A DNA stretch of 64,000 nucleotides from Erigeron canadensis (lineage: Eukaryota > Streptophyta > Magnoliopsida > Asterales > Asteraceae): positions 6,138,001-6,202,000 of the forward strand of contig NC_057764.1 of the NCBI RefSeq assembly GCF_010389155.1, given 5' to 3'. Below, in pieces: positions 21,866-33,238 of this stretch. The notes under the pieces were generated by a model. The model had not been told where the DNA came from. It searched no databases and saw only the letters and a program-made list of their open reading frames with translations. Within the stretch, counting starts at the first letter, position 1; every line of letters starts with the position of its first letter. Both the position numbers and the translations under genes were made by a program.

Positions 21866-23300
21866 ACAAATTATTTACAAAAATGCCACCGCATTTTTTT
21901 TTAAATGCCACATGTCACATTCTGATTGGTTTATAGGACTTTCTCTCCATTTTCTTCTTAAGATACCTTTTTATTTGATCTCTCATATATATATATATAT
22001 ATATAACAAAAAAATTATTAAGGGTAACTTGGTCATTTCATGTCATTTAGTTTACTTGATGCATATAACAAGCTAGCCAATGCAATCCGTCCCTCACTCG
22101 TTCTCCACTCGTCCGCAAGGGACGGACGAGTTTACACCATTGGGTTGGACTAGTCTCTCACTAGTCCTTGGATGACTAGTCCTCCCAGGTTTGAGTTATA
22201 TATATATATATGTGAGTGTGTGAGGTGTTTTTGGGTAATAAAAGATGGGTCCAAAACTAATTCTTTACAATGTGGATGTTTTGAGGGAATTAATCATTAT
22301 AGTGTTTTTATTAATGTGACGCTGACTGAGACTAGTCATTATGGGGATAAGTTCTAGTACTGGATAGCCCCTAATAGAAGATTTTGAAAGACAGGTGCGT
22401 ATAAAAAGAAATGAGTGAAAGTTTGATGCATTTTCAATCAATTAACCCATTCCAAAAAAATGTCTAGTCTAGTTTTTCTTTTTTTTTTTCAATTTAAAAT
22501 AGTTTATTTTAAGCTAAACTGTCTTTTTAATACTTACAATATAATTTATTGAATTAACTAAAACGACAAATCATATTCCGTAAAAATAGTTTAAGTTGAA
22601 TTGCTAGTAGGTATAAAAAGTTGAGTTAGGTTGGTTGTTTTCTATTAAGACTTAAAAGTGGGATTTTCGATACATACATATGGCCCCGTTTTCCTTTTTG
22701 CTATTTGCTTTTACTTTTATAAAACACAACGCAAATTATAACTCTACTTTTGTGATCAACATCAAAATCGGGTGGTGCGCTGCATTTCCTACTGTTATTG
22801 TTGAGGCTGCCGATGCTTTGGATTGAGGTGGGTTTGGAGCCTGATCGAGTCAACAAATATATAAGACATCTACTGCGGTCAACACATCAAACTAGTTTTC
22901 AAGAGTCACTCTTTTTTTTCTTTCTTTTCGGACCCTACAAAAGGCGTAATTCTAAGTTGTGTATTGTTAGTTTGTTCCTGATCAGTAATTTACTATATAT
23001 ATTGTCTACTGCTGATGATTTTTTGATATTTAAGAATCTAGAGGATATATGGTGCCCTCTTGGAAAACAATGGAGACAGGAATATACTTTTGGCACCATC
23101 TTATAAACACAATGTTTTTATTAGATGTAAATTACTCGCATATGTTAGGAGAGCGTACATTTCTTTATGGGGTTCGAGCTAGAAACCCTTAGTTAAACCC
23201 CTCTCGAGGAAAACCTCTTTGTCCAACTTTGAATTCAAAATTTTGGTTTTCTGATAAACCCATCCATGGCCCACGGCGCCACGTTAAGGCATATCAAACT
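21866..23300. other. Intergenic DNA with TA microsatellites
   Basis: TA dinucleotide runs lie at about 21987-22006 and 22197-22211. There is a GC-richer patch of CTCGTC/GACGAG words at 22085-22185. No gene is seen. Confidence 0.5.
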
Positions 23301-23816
23301 CCATGTCTAGTGGCTTACTAGGCTTGTTGGTCCATAGCTTTCTTTGATATATGTGATTGCGTTTCCTTAAACTGAAATGTAGTTTTAACTGTTTATTAAT
23401 AGAATGTAGTATTGATGGGGATTATATATTTTTTTTTTTTTGTGTATCTTGCTATGTCCAGTTTATAGAGTTTGTCTTCTAATATAGTATACAAGTTGTT
23501 AACTTCCGTTTCTGAGCCTGCAAAAAGACATTGTGCTTTAAGGTTTCCTAAGGATGCAAGCATTAACATTATGAAACCTTAAAGCACAATGTTTATTAGC
23601 GGGCTCAGAAACTGAAGTTAACAACTTGTATACTATATTAGAAGACAAACTCTATAAACAGGACATAGCAAGATACACAAAATATATATATATAATCCCC
23701 ATCAATACTGCATTCTATTAATAAACAGTTAAAACTAAATTTCAGTGTAAAGAAACACAATCACACGTATCAAAAAAAGCTATGGACCAACATGCCCGCT
23801 AAGCCACTAGACATGG
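23301..23816. repeat. Long inverted repeat (arms ~245 bp, 25-base loop)
   Basis: The left arm 23301-23547 is nearly the exact reverse complement of 23573-23816, leaving a loop of about 25 bases (23548-23572). Outer ends are CCATGTCTAG and CTAGACATGG. Arms differ by scattered substitutions and short length changes in the T/TA-rich part. A transcript across it would fold into a long double-stranded RNA. I find no obvious TSD. It could be a fold-back element or a young inverted duplication. Confidence 0.85.
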
Positions 23817-24061
23817 AAAATGGAAGTCTTGTTTATATTACCACATACATAAAACATATAATTCTATGCATCACTAATTGTAGACCCTAACAAGAAAGAA
23901 CAAGTAACATAATTATACCGGGTCAGTTACGCGTACAATTTTCTCCCCCGAACTCAAACACTTTACATACACAATATCGCTAATGCTTCAATAATTTCTT
24001 CTACATCATCAACTCCTGCAACATCCAATGTAAATTTCTTTCAGTGCTTATCAAGGAAGAC

Positions 24062-24658
24062 TTAAGCTAGATTATTGAGGTCAATATACCCCTGTGGGGT
24101 CTGCCTTAGTAATTTCAACGCCAGTAGCATCTTCTGTAAGTCCCAACTCAATAGATGGTACTGACTGAAGACACCTCTATGTCGATGGTGAGATACTTTG
24201 CAATGTACACACTGATATGGAGAAATAATGGGCATGGCACAGTTATGTGGTTGATGATTTAGTGGAACTCTAAGATGGTATTGGCAGGGTGGTGGACCAT
24301 GAGGAACTCTTGATCCTTGGTGGATGTATTGAGGTTGGTTATATTCAGGATATTGAATGTTTTGTGGTTGCACATAATCTTCCCCATCATTCCAATCATA
24401 CCCATCCGAACGATCATCAAACCTTCCGCCACCTCAATTATCAACTCTATCATACACCGACTCCTCCGTATACCATGATCCATCTCCAACATAGGTTAGT
24501 GTTCTAAATCGGTGAGGGGTTGTAAAACCACTCCACATGGATCGGGGTGGTTGTTGTTGTTGATGTTGGTTTAGAAGTTGGTTGTTTGGGTCAAGGTTGG
24601 TTTCTTGTTGAATTCTGGTGGGTAGAATGTTTCATTGTGGGTTACCAGGATCACTCAT
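24062..24658 (-). pseudogene. Gypsy E: gag N-terminal fragment, minus strand
   Basis: On the minus strand an ATG at 24658 opens MSDPGNPQ, followed by a frame with two early TGA stops (about 24632 and 24437) and a final stop at 24062. The product is rich in Q, N, P and Y (YPEYNQPQYIHQGSRVPHGPPP) with a C/H-rich patch (CVHCKVSHHRHR). It lies in leader-plus-gag position, about 270 bp inside the PBS of the same strand, as in Athila/Tat Gypsy elements. The rest of gag and all of pol are missing beyond ~24060. Assignment rests on position and composition more than on a diagnostic motif. Confidence 0.5.
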
Positions 24659-24923
24659 GTTTGCACGGTGAAGTACTCGGTTCCTCCTATCTGTTTTCTC
24701 AATTTTCGGATCAAACAACAAAGGTGACTTTTTCTTGGAATACCTCGTATGCATACACGACCTACAACCTGCACACAATCAACACACCTAGCGTAAGACT
24801 GAACTACAAGAATTAAAAAGAAATAAACAAACTACCAACTAAAACTAAACTAATTCTTTTTGTATTTTCTGAAAACTTTTGAATGAACTAATTAAAAACA
24901 AACTTTAACACTTTGCACACCGA

Positions 24924-24942
24924 TTCCCTGGCAGCGGCGCCA
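24924..24942 (-). other. Gypsy E: primer-binding site
   Basis: Read on the minus strand it is TGGCGCCGCTGCCAGGGAA, the tRNA-Asp-like PBS typical of the Athila/Tat Gypsy group. It lies five bases inside the LTR end at 24948. Confidence 0.85.
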
Positions 24943-24947
24943 AAATT

Positions 24948-25535
24948 TGATCGATGTCGTCAGACCGATCAAAAATATAAACTAAATACTTATAAATAGT
25001 ATGGGTAGGTCGAGTATCGTTTCCACGGGGAATCAAAGGGTAGTGTTAAACAATTTACAAGGTTAATTAAACTAGGCATAAACTTAAATTCGATTGATTG
25101 ATTGGTTTGATTAAAACTAAAATTGATTATGAACTTAACAATATGATTCAATAAAATAAAAGTATACCATTCTCATGCTACCAATTATGCTTTCAAATAT
25201 GTAACCTAACTTATATTCGTTGGAAATCACATAGACATGATTCGTTATAATGTTTGGATTGAATGAACTCAAAAACTAATTTTTTCAGTTGTGATGATTC
25301 ATGATAACGATAATCGGGGAATTGACACAACTAGATTCTCAATTCATTAAAGTAAAATTACAAGTTCATGAGAGATTCATTAAATAATCAATGATCAATT
25401 AACAAGTTAAAATCAATAGATAGATGAATTTTATTCAATGTCATAAACAAGTAATCATTCAAATAATCCAAACAACATTAGATGTAAAAAGACTAATGAG
25501 AAATTAAACATCTAATCCAACATGAATATGAGAAA
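24948..25535 (-). repeat. Gypsy E: LTR, part 1 (interrupted by Copia D)
   Basis: Starts TGATCGATGTCG next to the PBS. It ends at the copy of the target site AGAAA used by Copia D. The remainder is at 37312-37801, and the joined LTR would be about 1.08 kb with TG...CA ends. Confidence 0.8.
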
Positions 25536-26516
25536 TGTTAGGTCCAGATTTACTGGACTAGCTCCAGACGTGACTACTGGAGCCCTCTGAAGATTTGTCC
25601 AGAAATTATGTGAAGACCAGTGAACAACTCACTTGTACAGGAATCTGGATTCCACCAGATTTGTTCACTGGACTTCACTCCAGTCAAGATCTTTCCACTG
25701 AAAAACATTCTCACTAAAGTCGAAGACTGAAGTCTGAAGAAAGAAGTCTAACAAATAGCGGAGCTCACTGGAAGACTTACCAGATCTCCTGACTGGAGTC
25801 CTTGTCAGTGTTCTAGACCTTACAAGTCTGAACACTGATTACGAGGAATTGACTTTATGCCTTTACCCGGACAATCCATTTGTCCTTTGTTAAAAGCCTT
25901 ACATGCATGTAAAGGTGGTTGGTTAATTAGAAGACAAGTCACTATCAAGTGACTTTATTCTTGTACTTTAATCAATGCATTTAAGGAATTAAAGTAATTT
26001 CCTTAAATGCATGTAACCATATTTGTACGACAAAAAGAATATTATATTTATTCTTTTTGCCTATAAATACCAAGTCACTTCCCTCGTCTAAATTACACTT
26101 TTGCAATTTGGTGCTTTTGCTCAAATACTCTCGATTTAAACAGTTATACTTCACAACTCTAAGTATTTCAATCAAGGAGTTTATTTAGCAATATTAGATC
26201 ACTTGTAATTCATAGGTTGTTTAGATACTTACTTTGTAATATCTTGTTTCTCAACAACCTTGTATTTTATTTAACATCAATAAATAAAATACACTTGAAA
26301 AATTACATTGTGTCTCACCATTCACTTTACTTGTTTATCTTTATATTGCTTAAGTACGTATTACTTTATATATATTCTTGCATTTTTATCTATCGTAATA
26401 CTAGTCCAATCTAGTGCTTACTTTACCTGTCTCATTCATACCAGTCCTATCTAGTGCTTACTTGACTTGTTGTATTCTACACTTGTGGGTTAAACCATCA
26501 AGTGAGGGACTTCACA
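25536..26516 (+). repeat. Copia D: 5' LTR
   Basis: 981 bp from TGTTAG to TTCACA. The TATA box CTATAAATACC is at 26061-26071. Compared with the 3' LTR (928 bp) it has an extra repeat of the segment AATCTAGTGCTTACTT near its end. The first ~300 bp differ more between the two LTRs than the rest. Confidence 0.93.
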
Positions 26517-26517
26517 A

Positions 26518-26530
26518 TTGGTATTAAAGA
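26518..26530 (+). other. Copia D: primer-binding site, degenerate
   Basis: TTGGTATTAAAGA right after the LTR resembles the initiator tRNA-Met PBS (TGGTATCAGAGC) with substitutions. Confidence 0.6.
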
Positions 26531-26568
26531 AGAAGGCTAATATACTTGCCTAGATCTGTATTTTCTTG

Positions 26569-28265
26569 ATGGCCAACCCAGAGAATACACAAGGAAACCC
26601 TTTAAATACTGGACCTCCTCCCATTATTGAAACTGAACAGACTACTGACCATGTTAACAATAATCCCCCACCACCACCTCCTATTCCTGCTTCTCCACAT
26701 GTGCATGTGCACTACTCAAACACTCCTGTTCCCAAATTCAGTGGGAATGGTGATGAATTTGGCACGTGGAAAGCTAGTATGATATTACATATTACTAGAA
26801 TTGAGAGAAACATGATAAAATTTTAAATGAAGGACCTTATATTCCTAGAAGTCCTCTCAATCCACTTCTTGATCCTCTTGGAGCAAGATCTGGAAGGGAA
26901 AAGAGAAAGGAACACTGGTCTGAAGAGGATAAAAGACTTGTATTTATAGATACTATTTTAAAAAATATGATCCTCGGGGCAGTTCCTGAATCTCTTATTC
27001 CCACACTAGTTCTTTATCCTAGTGCTAAAAGTATGTGGGATGAACTAGTAAACCAGTATGAAGGTGGTGATGACACTATTGTTACCAGAAAAGTGTCTTT
27101 GAATAAGAAGTACGAGTCATTTTTTGCTCTACCCAATGAATTATTAACTGGTACTTACACCAGATTTATGAGTATCATAAACCAGTTGAGAAGGCTTGGA
27201 GTAGAAAAAGACAAGGACATACTTCTTGAAAAATTTTGTGATATTCTTCCATCTAAATGGTCTCACATGATCGTGGTCTTGAGACAAGGTAAAACCTTGC
27301 ATTCTCATACTTTGTCAACATTGTATGGAGCCTTCAGATTCACTGAAGAGAATCAAGCCCAGAGAATTGAGGCAAAAAAAGATGTTATTAATCATGTTTC
27401 CACCAGTTCCCCTGTGGTTAGTCATACTGAACCACCCTGTGCGGCATTAATGTCTTATGAGAATGTATTTTCGATGAAAAAGATGATGTCTGAATTAATG
27501 GATTCCGGAGCCATGAATAATATCTCTTCAGATTATGATAAAACTGATAGTGATGATCTGATGGCTATGATTGCTAAAACGTTTAACCGTTTTAAAGCAA
27601 GAGCCAACAGACCCACTGGACAACATGCACCCAGTTCTTCCATTGACAAGACCAATATGACATGCTTTAAGTGTGGAAGAAAAGGTCATTTCATGAAAGA
27701 GTGCAAGTCCAATCAGTTTTTTTCTCAATCTGGTCCATCAACTTCTTATAACAAGCCTGATGATAGCTACAGATCCAAGTACAAAAAGCTTAAGGCTCAA
27801 ATTGCTCTCATGTCTGCAGAAAAAGATAATAATCAATGCATGGTTGCTGAAGAAGAATGGGTTCCCTCTGATGACTCATCAATTGATGATGAAGAGGAAA
27901 GAGATTGCTGTTATATGGCTCTGGCTGATCAAGAGCATCTGGTTAAGAAAGATGTCACATCTGGAAGATTGGTGGACATTGTTATCAAAAAGGTAATTGA
28001 TTATGACAAGGAAACTGATCCTGAATTAAAATTGGACATTGTTGAAGCTCTAAACTCTGATTTAATTTTTGTGGAAACTGTTCGATCAGAAATGTCAAAT
28101 AATTTTGAAACAGATTTTTCTGAAATGACAAATTTACAATCAAAGTTAAAAGAACTTCAAGACATTGAATTGGCTTTTAAAGCACAAGTTTTGGTCACTG
28201 AACAACTGGTCCAAGAAAACGAAGAGCTTGAAAATGCTTTATCTAAAGAGAAACAAGTCATTTAG
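26569..28265 (+). pseudogene. Copia D: gag
   Basis: Starts at ATG 26569 (MANPENTQGNPLNTG). It has a P-rich N-terminus, then FSGNGDEFGTWKASM, the usual start of the Copia Gag core. A frame change near 26825 is followed by DELVNQYEGGDD, FMSIINQLRRLG and PSKWSHMIVVLRQ, all in the UBN2/Gag core pattern. A CCHC zinc knuckle, CFKCGRKGHFMKEC, lies at 27662-27703. The C-terminal third is acidic and coiled-coil-like. The frame stops at TAG 28263-28265. Gag forms the virus-like particle and packages the RNA. The frameshift and stop break this copy. Confidence 0.85.
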
Positions 28266-28381
28266 TCATGGCTTGAGACCAGGAAACCATATGATGCTGC
28301 ACGAAACCAGTACCCCTCCAAAAAACGTGCATATCTGGGGGTGATGTAAATGCAGCAGCATTAATACCTGTTGTTGACCGA

Positions 28382-28945
28382 TTGCTAGAAGTGTTAAAAC
28401 CTAGAACTATTTATGATGAACCAACAACTCCCAAGACTTGTATTATTCCACCAGTTCATTTGACCGAGATCAAGACTGGAGCACACCAGATGAATGCTCC
28501 AGTCAAAAAGGTTAAGCAAAATAAACCTTTGTCTCAATCATCTTCTGAAGAACCCCAGGTTCAGAAAAAGAAGAATGTTGTCTCCCCACCTAAGCCAAAA
28601 GTCCAGTTATCTGGAAAGGCCAAAGTGTCATCTAAAGAAACTATTTTGTTAAGATTGGAGAGCCAATTTCAACTACTGGCTCGTCAGGTTCAAAGTTGTA
28701 ATGCAAGATTAAACAATTTTGAGGGTACTACATCTGGCCCTAAATAAAATACCAAACATTTTTCCAAGAAAGAAAAATCGAGCACACCTGTTGAAATGAA
28801 CAAGAAAAAGGTTTCAAAACTGTCAAACCCAGTGGTCTTTTCATCCAAGACTACTGTTGAAGAAAGTGAACTCAACCAGATACCCCCAGGGATCCATTTG
28901 GCAGGATCCAGAAAACCCATCAGTCGATGGGTTCCCAAAACTAAC
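28382..28945 (+). pseudogene. Copia D: Gag C-terminal segment up to the protease junction
   Basis: A basic, P/S/K-rich stretch, open at 28382-28747 and continued in another frame to GSRKPISRWVPKTN and a TAA near 28945. It corresponds to the pre-protease region of element B. As in B, the W-V-P-K stop is followed within ~25 bases by a TGCAGG and then by the protease in another frame. Confidence 0.6.
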
Positions 28946-28984
28946 TAATCAATCTGGTGGATGTGCAGGGCGATCGAAAGAAAT

Positions 28985-30797
28985 ATATTTGGTATCTTGA
29001 CAGCGCTGCTGGCAGGACAATGATCTGATGTAAGACCCTGCTGGAGGAGTTCGTGGCTTCAGACGGACCCTCTATTACTTTTGGGAATGATGGTCCTGGA
29101 AAAACTGAGGGATATTGTATCCTGAATAATGGTCAAGTCAAATTCAGACGGGTGGCTTATGTCAATGGTTTGAAATATAACCTAATAAGTGTGAGCCAAC
29201 TGTGTGATGATGGTTACCAGGTGTTGTTTAACATCTCCCAGGGCATTGTATTGGAAGGTAGTATTGATTGCTCCCAGAAGAGGAAATGTGTATGTAATGG
29301 ATATGGAAAGCTCTCCTTCAGAGCAGTGTTTCTATACCAAGGCTGATGAAGACACAAACTGGTTATGACATAAAAGGTTATCCCATTTAAACTTCAAAAA
29401 TATTAATAAGGTGTCTAGAAAACAACTTGCAAATGGGATACCTTCAGTTTCTTTCAAAAAGGAAAGGCCATGTCCAGGATGTGAGATGGGTAAGCAGAAA
29501 TGCACCAGTTTCAAGACAAAGCAGAATTTTAGCATATCTGAACCACTTCATATGCTTCATAAGGACCTTTTTGGTCCAGTGAATGTTCAGACTCGTGCTG
29601 GTAAGAAATATACCCTGGTAGTAGTTGATGAGTACTCCAGATATTGTTGGGTATTATTTCTTAGATCAAAGAATGAAACTGCTACTGAAGTCATCGCTCT
29701 TATCAAGCAAATTGAACTCAAATATAAGCGAAAAGTGTGTTAGTTAAGAAGTGATAATGGAACAGAATTCCAGAATGCAAATCTGGAGCAATTCTGCACT
29801 GACACTGGTATCTCCCAAAATTTCTCATCAGCACGCACTCCAGAACAGAATGGAGTTGTAAAAAGAAAGAATAGAAAACTGATAGAAGCTGCCAGGAGTA
29901 TGCTTGCTGAATCTGGTCTTCCTAAAATGTACTGGGCTGAAGCAATTGCAACTGCTTGCTATACCCAGAATCGTTCAGTATACGTGAAGCGACACAAGAA
30001 GACATCTTATGAAATATTGAGAAATAGAAAACCAAATATTGGTTATTTTCACGTTTTTGGATGTCCAGTGTATATCCTGAACGACTCTAGTCAGTTAGGC
30101 AAATTTGATGCCAAAGCTGATGAAGGATATTTCATAGGATATTCAGCCATTCGCAAAGCCTTCAAAGTTTATAACAAGAGACTGGAAAAGGTTCAAGAGT
30201 CAAAACATGTCACATTTGATGAATCCAATGAAGCAATCAATAAAAAGCCAACCCTTAATTCTCCCCCAGAAAATCCAATTATCTTTGGTGAATCTGATCC
30301 TATCAAAGATTCATCTGAAGATGCTTCCAGTTATCCTGACTTGGAACTAGTGAAATTCGAGAAACCGCCGTAATACTTCATTTTATCCATCAATAAGTTT
30401 CAAACTACCCTATGAACTTGTTATTGGATCAGATGTTTGTACTACTCCTCAAGTATCAGCTTCAATTGATTTTGAGCCAGTAATTTAAGAAATGCCTTTA
30501 AATGAAGAAGTTCATGATGCAAATCGTGATCTTACAGATTCTGATGAAGACATTGAAGTTGTCTGGCAAGATCCTCTTTCAGAAAATCAATTGAATACTT
30601 GCACTGATATTGTTGTTCATAACAATCCTAGTCAATACTCTAAATGGACCAGAAATCACCCAATTGATCAAGTCATTGGTAATCCATCTAGAGGGGTTCA
30701 AACCAGAAGTGCCTCCAGTGAACAATGTTTATATGTCAGCTTCTTATCACTGATTGAACCGAAGAAGATTGGCGAGGCAATGAATGAGCCAAGCTAG
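28985..30797 (+). pseudogene. Copia D: protease and integrase, broken
   Basis: The protease active-site region survives as YLDSAAG (about 28995), with the usual Gly-Cys changed, and a TGA follows. LISVSQLCDDGYQV is the start of the pre-integrase part. The zinc finger has HLNF and CPGCEMGK, and its first His region follows a TGA near 29364. Integrase Asp residues are in HKDLFGPV and RSDNGTEF (after TAG 29742). The catalytic Glu codon is changed to AAA (Lys) at 29861-29863 in NGVVKRKNRK. The C-terminal part (YFHVFGCPVYILND, GYFIGYS) is well kept, followed by an acidic linker to about 30797. At least four stops interrupt this section. Confidence 0.85.
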
Positions 30798-32277
30798 GTG
30801 ATAGCTATGCAAGAAGAGCTTCACCAGTTCGAACGAAACAAAGTTTGGCATCTGGTTCCTCCTCCAGTTGGCAAGAAACAACCAATTGGAACCAGATGGG
30901 TCTTTAGGAATAAGGTTGATGAAGATAGACACGTGATAAGAAATAAGGCCAGATTAGTGGCACAAGGGTACATCCAGACAGATCTTGACTTTGAAGAATC
31001 ATTTGCACCAGTAGCAAGGCTAGAAGCCATCAGAATGTTTTTAGCCTTTGCTGCTCATCATAAGTTCAAGGTCTACCAGATGGACGTCAAAAGTGCATTT
31101 TTGAATGGGGAATTAGAAGAAGAAGTTTATGTCAAGCAACCTCCAGGCTTCATTGATGAAAAGCATCCACATTAGGTATATCGTCTTGACAAGGCACTGT
31201 ATGGCCTCAGACAAGCCCCTCGAGCCTGGTATGATACTCTGACCAAACACTAATCTGAAAACGGTTTCAAAAGAGGTGCAATTGACAATACCTTATTTAT
31301 TCTTCGTGAAAGAGGTAATCTTCTGTTGGTACAAGTTTATGTTGATGATATTATTTTTGGCTCTACTGATGAATCTTTGTGCAAGAAATTTTCGAAAATT
31401 ATGTCTTCAAAATTTGAAATGAGTTTGATGGGTGAATTAACATTTTTTCTTGGGCTTCAGATTAAACAAACCAGTGATAGTATTTTTATTAATCAAGAAA
31501 AATATGTTAGAGATATTTTAAGAAAATTTGATATGAATTCTTCACCTTCAAAATCAACTCCAGTTTCTGCACCTTTAACAATAGATTCAGACCCTGATGG
31601 GAAGCCAGTGAACACCACTGCCTATAGAGGCATGATTGGTTCACTAATGTATTTAACTGTCAGTAGACCAGATATAATGTTTGCAACATGTCTTTGTGCC
31701 AGATATCAGTGTAACCTAAAAGCATCTCATCTGGCGGCTGTAAAGCACATTCTGAAGTACCTTAAGGGTGCTCCCAGTTTGGGTCTTTGGTATCCCAAAG
31801 GCTCTGGCTAAGATCTAATGGGTTATTCAGATTCAGATCATGCAGGTTGTAAGATAGACAGGAAATCCACTACTGGTGGATGTCATTTCCTTGGTGGCAA
31901 ACTGGTGAGCTGGACGAGTAAGAAGCAAACATAAGTCTCTCTATCCACTGCTGAAGCAGAATGTGTCTGCAGCTAGTTGTTATGCTCAGATACTCTGGAT
32001 GAAGCACCAGTTGCTTGATTATGGTATTAAGTATTCAAAGACCCCTATTTTCTGTGATAATACCAGTGCCATTGCTATCTCAAACAATCCAGTCATGCAT
32101 TCCAAGACGAAACACATTGATGTCAGGTATCATTTCATTTGTGATCATGTTATGAAAAATGATATTGAAATCCACTTCATCCCCACTGACAAACAACTTG
32201 ATGACATATTTACAAAACCTTTGGATGAGAAAACTTTTCAAAATCTTGTCAGTGAGTTGGGAATGTTGAACCCTTAA
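30798..32277 (+). pseudogene. Copia D: reverse transcriptase and RNase H, broken
   Basis: RT begins with [17 protein letters not shown] and GTRWVFRNK. It then shows [46 protein letters not shown] and the catalytic YVDDIIFGS (about 31338). RNase H has SDSDHAGCKIDRKST, CDNTSAIAIS, KHIDVRYHFI and a terminal DDIFTKPLDE, ending at TAA 32275-32277. In-frame or near-frame stops occur at about 31173, 31252, 31809 and 31932, and a shift near 31960. RT and RNase H copy the element RNA to DNA. All catalytic landmarks can be seen, but the polypeptide cannot be made whole. Confidence 0.88.
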
Positions 32278-32335
32278 TCTGGAACCTTGTTATGAACGCC
32301 TTTGTGACACTGTCAGGGTTCTTTGATTTCAGATT
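32276..32335 (+). ncRNA. Copia D: stem-loop 1 overlapping the pol stop
   Basis: GAACCTTG (32282-32289) pairs with CAGGGTTC (32314-32321), one G-U. The outer arms AATCTG (32276) and CAGATT (32330) also pair. The loop carries GAACGCCTTTGTGACAC, matching the loop word of element B. Confidence 0.55.
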
Positions 32336-32340
32336 TATAA

Positions 32341-32397
32341 ATCTATACCAGTAAAGCTATCGAATGCCTTTGTGATACTATCTTTACACTGATAGAT
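32341..32397 (+). ncRNA. Copia D: stem-loop 2
   Basis: ATCTAT...CAGT...AAAG pairs with CTTTACACTGATAGAT, giving a long, slightly bulged stem. The loop holds CGAATGCCTTTGTGATAC, again the B-type word. It starts six bases after stem-loop 1. Confidence 0.55.
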
Positions 32398-32455
32398 TTA
32401 TGGATCACCATCCAGGGGGAAAGTCTCAGACCACATTTTTTTTTATCTAACTTTC

Positions 32456-32470
32456 AGGGGGAATTTATTA
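32456..32470 (+). other. Copia D: internal copy of PPT plus LTR start
   Basis: AGGGGGAATTTATTA differs by one base from AGGGGGAATTTGTTA at the true PPT/LTR boundary (36369-36383). A shorter CCAGGGGGAAAG lies at 32412. It could act as a central polypurine tract (inference). Confidence 0.55.
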
Positions 32471-32519
32471 ATTTTATTTCTCACTGGACAAATTTTTCTG
32501 GAAAATGTTTCTAGTACCT

Positions 32520-32640
32520 TGTAAATGTGTCCCTCTCATTAATACTGGATAAGTTGACGTGCATGTTTGAAGTGACTTCAGTCGCTTTGTAAATGTGTCC
32601 CTCTCATTTGTTTATATTAGTTGATGTGCGTGTTTGAGGA
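32520..32640 (+). repeat. Copia D: two copies of a GTAAATGTGTCCCTCTC...TGCGTGTTTGA motif
   Basis: Copy 1 at 32521-32570, copy 2 at 32588-32639, each with TAAATGTGTCCCTCTCATT followed by GTTGA(C/T)GTGC(A/G)TGTTTGA. A longer-spaced version is present in Gypsy C at 59885-59975 and 60275-60366. Confidence 0.7.
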
Positions 32641-33039
32641 TTACTAGAATGGTCTAATCTGGGTACGTACTGGAGTGTCCTTCCAGTGTATCATCAGTGC
32701 ATATTCTACTGGCCTAATCAACTAGTGAAACTAGAATGTCCAGTCAACCTCCAGATGCATTGAAATGAGTCTTTGTGTGTCAAGTCATAATATTTTAATA
32801 CTTGATGCTAGTGCGTGCCATCCATACAAACTTTTTATCTGGACAGTTACTGTTCACCTTACGTGGCATGACTTTTTCAACTTAAAATGATGGTTTTGTT
32901 ACCTTGGGAAGACAAAAAGTGCAAGTTGGTAATTTTTGTGGGCTGTCAACCGTCATACATTTATGTTTGATAGGAAACATTATATACGGATGTCAAAACC
33001 GATCAAAATTGTTTTGAAAATTTTCAAACTTACCGGTTT

Positions 33040-33238
33040 GAATTCCATTTTCTCTTTCCTTTATAAATACCCATACTTATATCATTTTTCAGTTTTATCT
33101 CGAAAATCATTTACTCCCAAATCTTCAAATTTCTTCATTTATTTCCTCCTTCATTTACTCTCCAATCATTATCATCTCTCTTCTTAAATTTTTCCTTATC
33201 AATTCTAAATTCTTTCAGTTTCATCTTCATAAATCTCA
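33040..33238 (+). promoter_or_regulatory. Copia D: TATA-type promoter-like DNA before ORF3
   Basis: TATAAATA at 33062-33069, inside TTTATAAATACCC, is followed by T/C-rich DNA to the ATG at 33239. The TATA context resembles that of the D LTR (CTATAAATACC). Promoter activity is inferred. Confidence 0.5.

Noticed and set aside
22798..23106. 102-codon ORF in intergenic DNA
   Set aside because: No domain or homologous pattern; unsupported start and no neighbouring gene signals.
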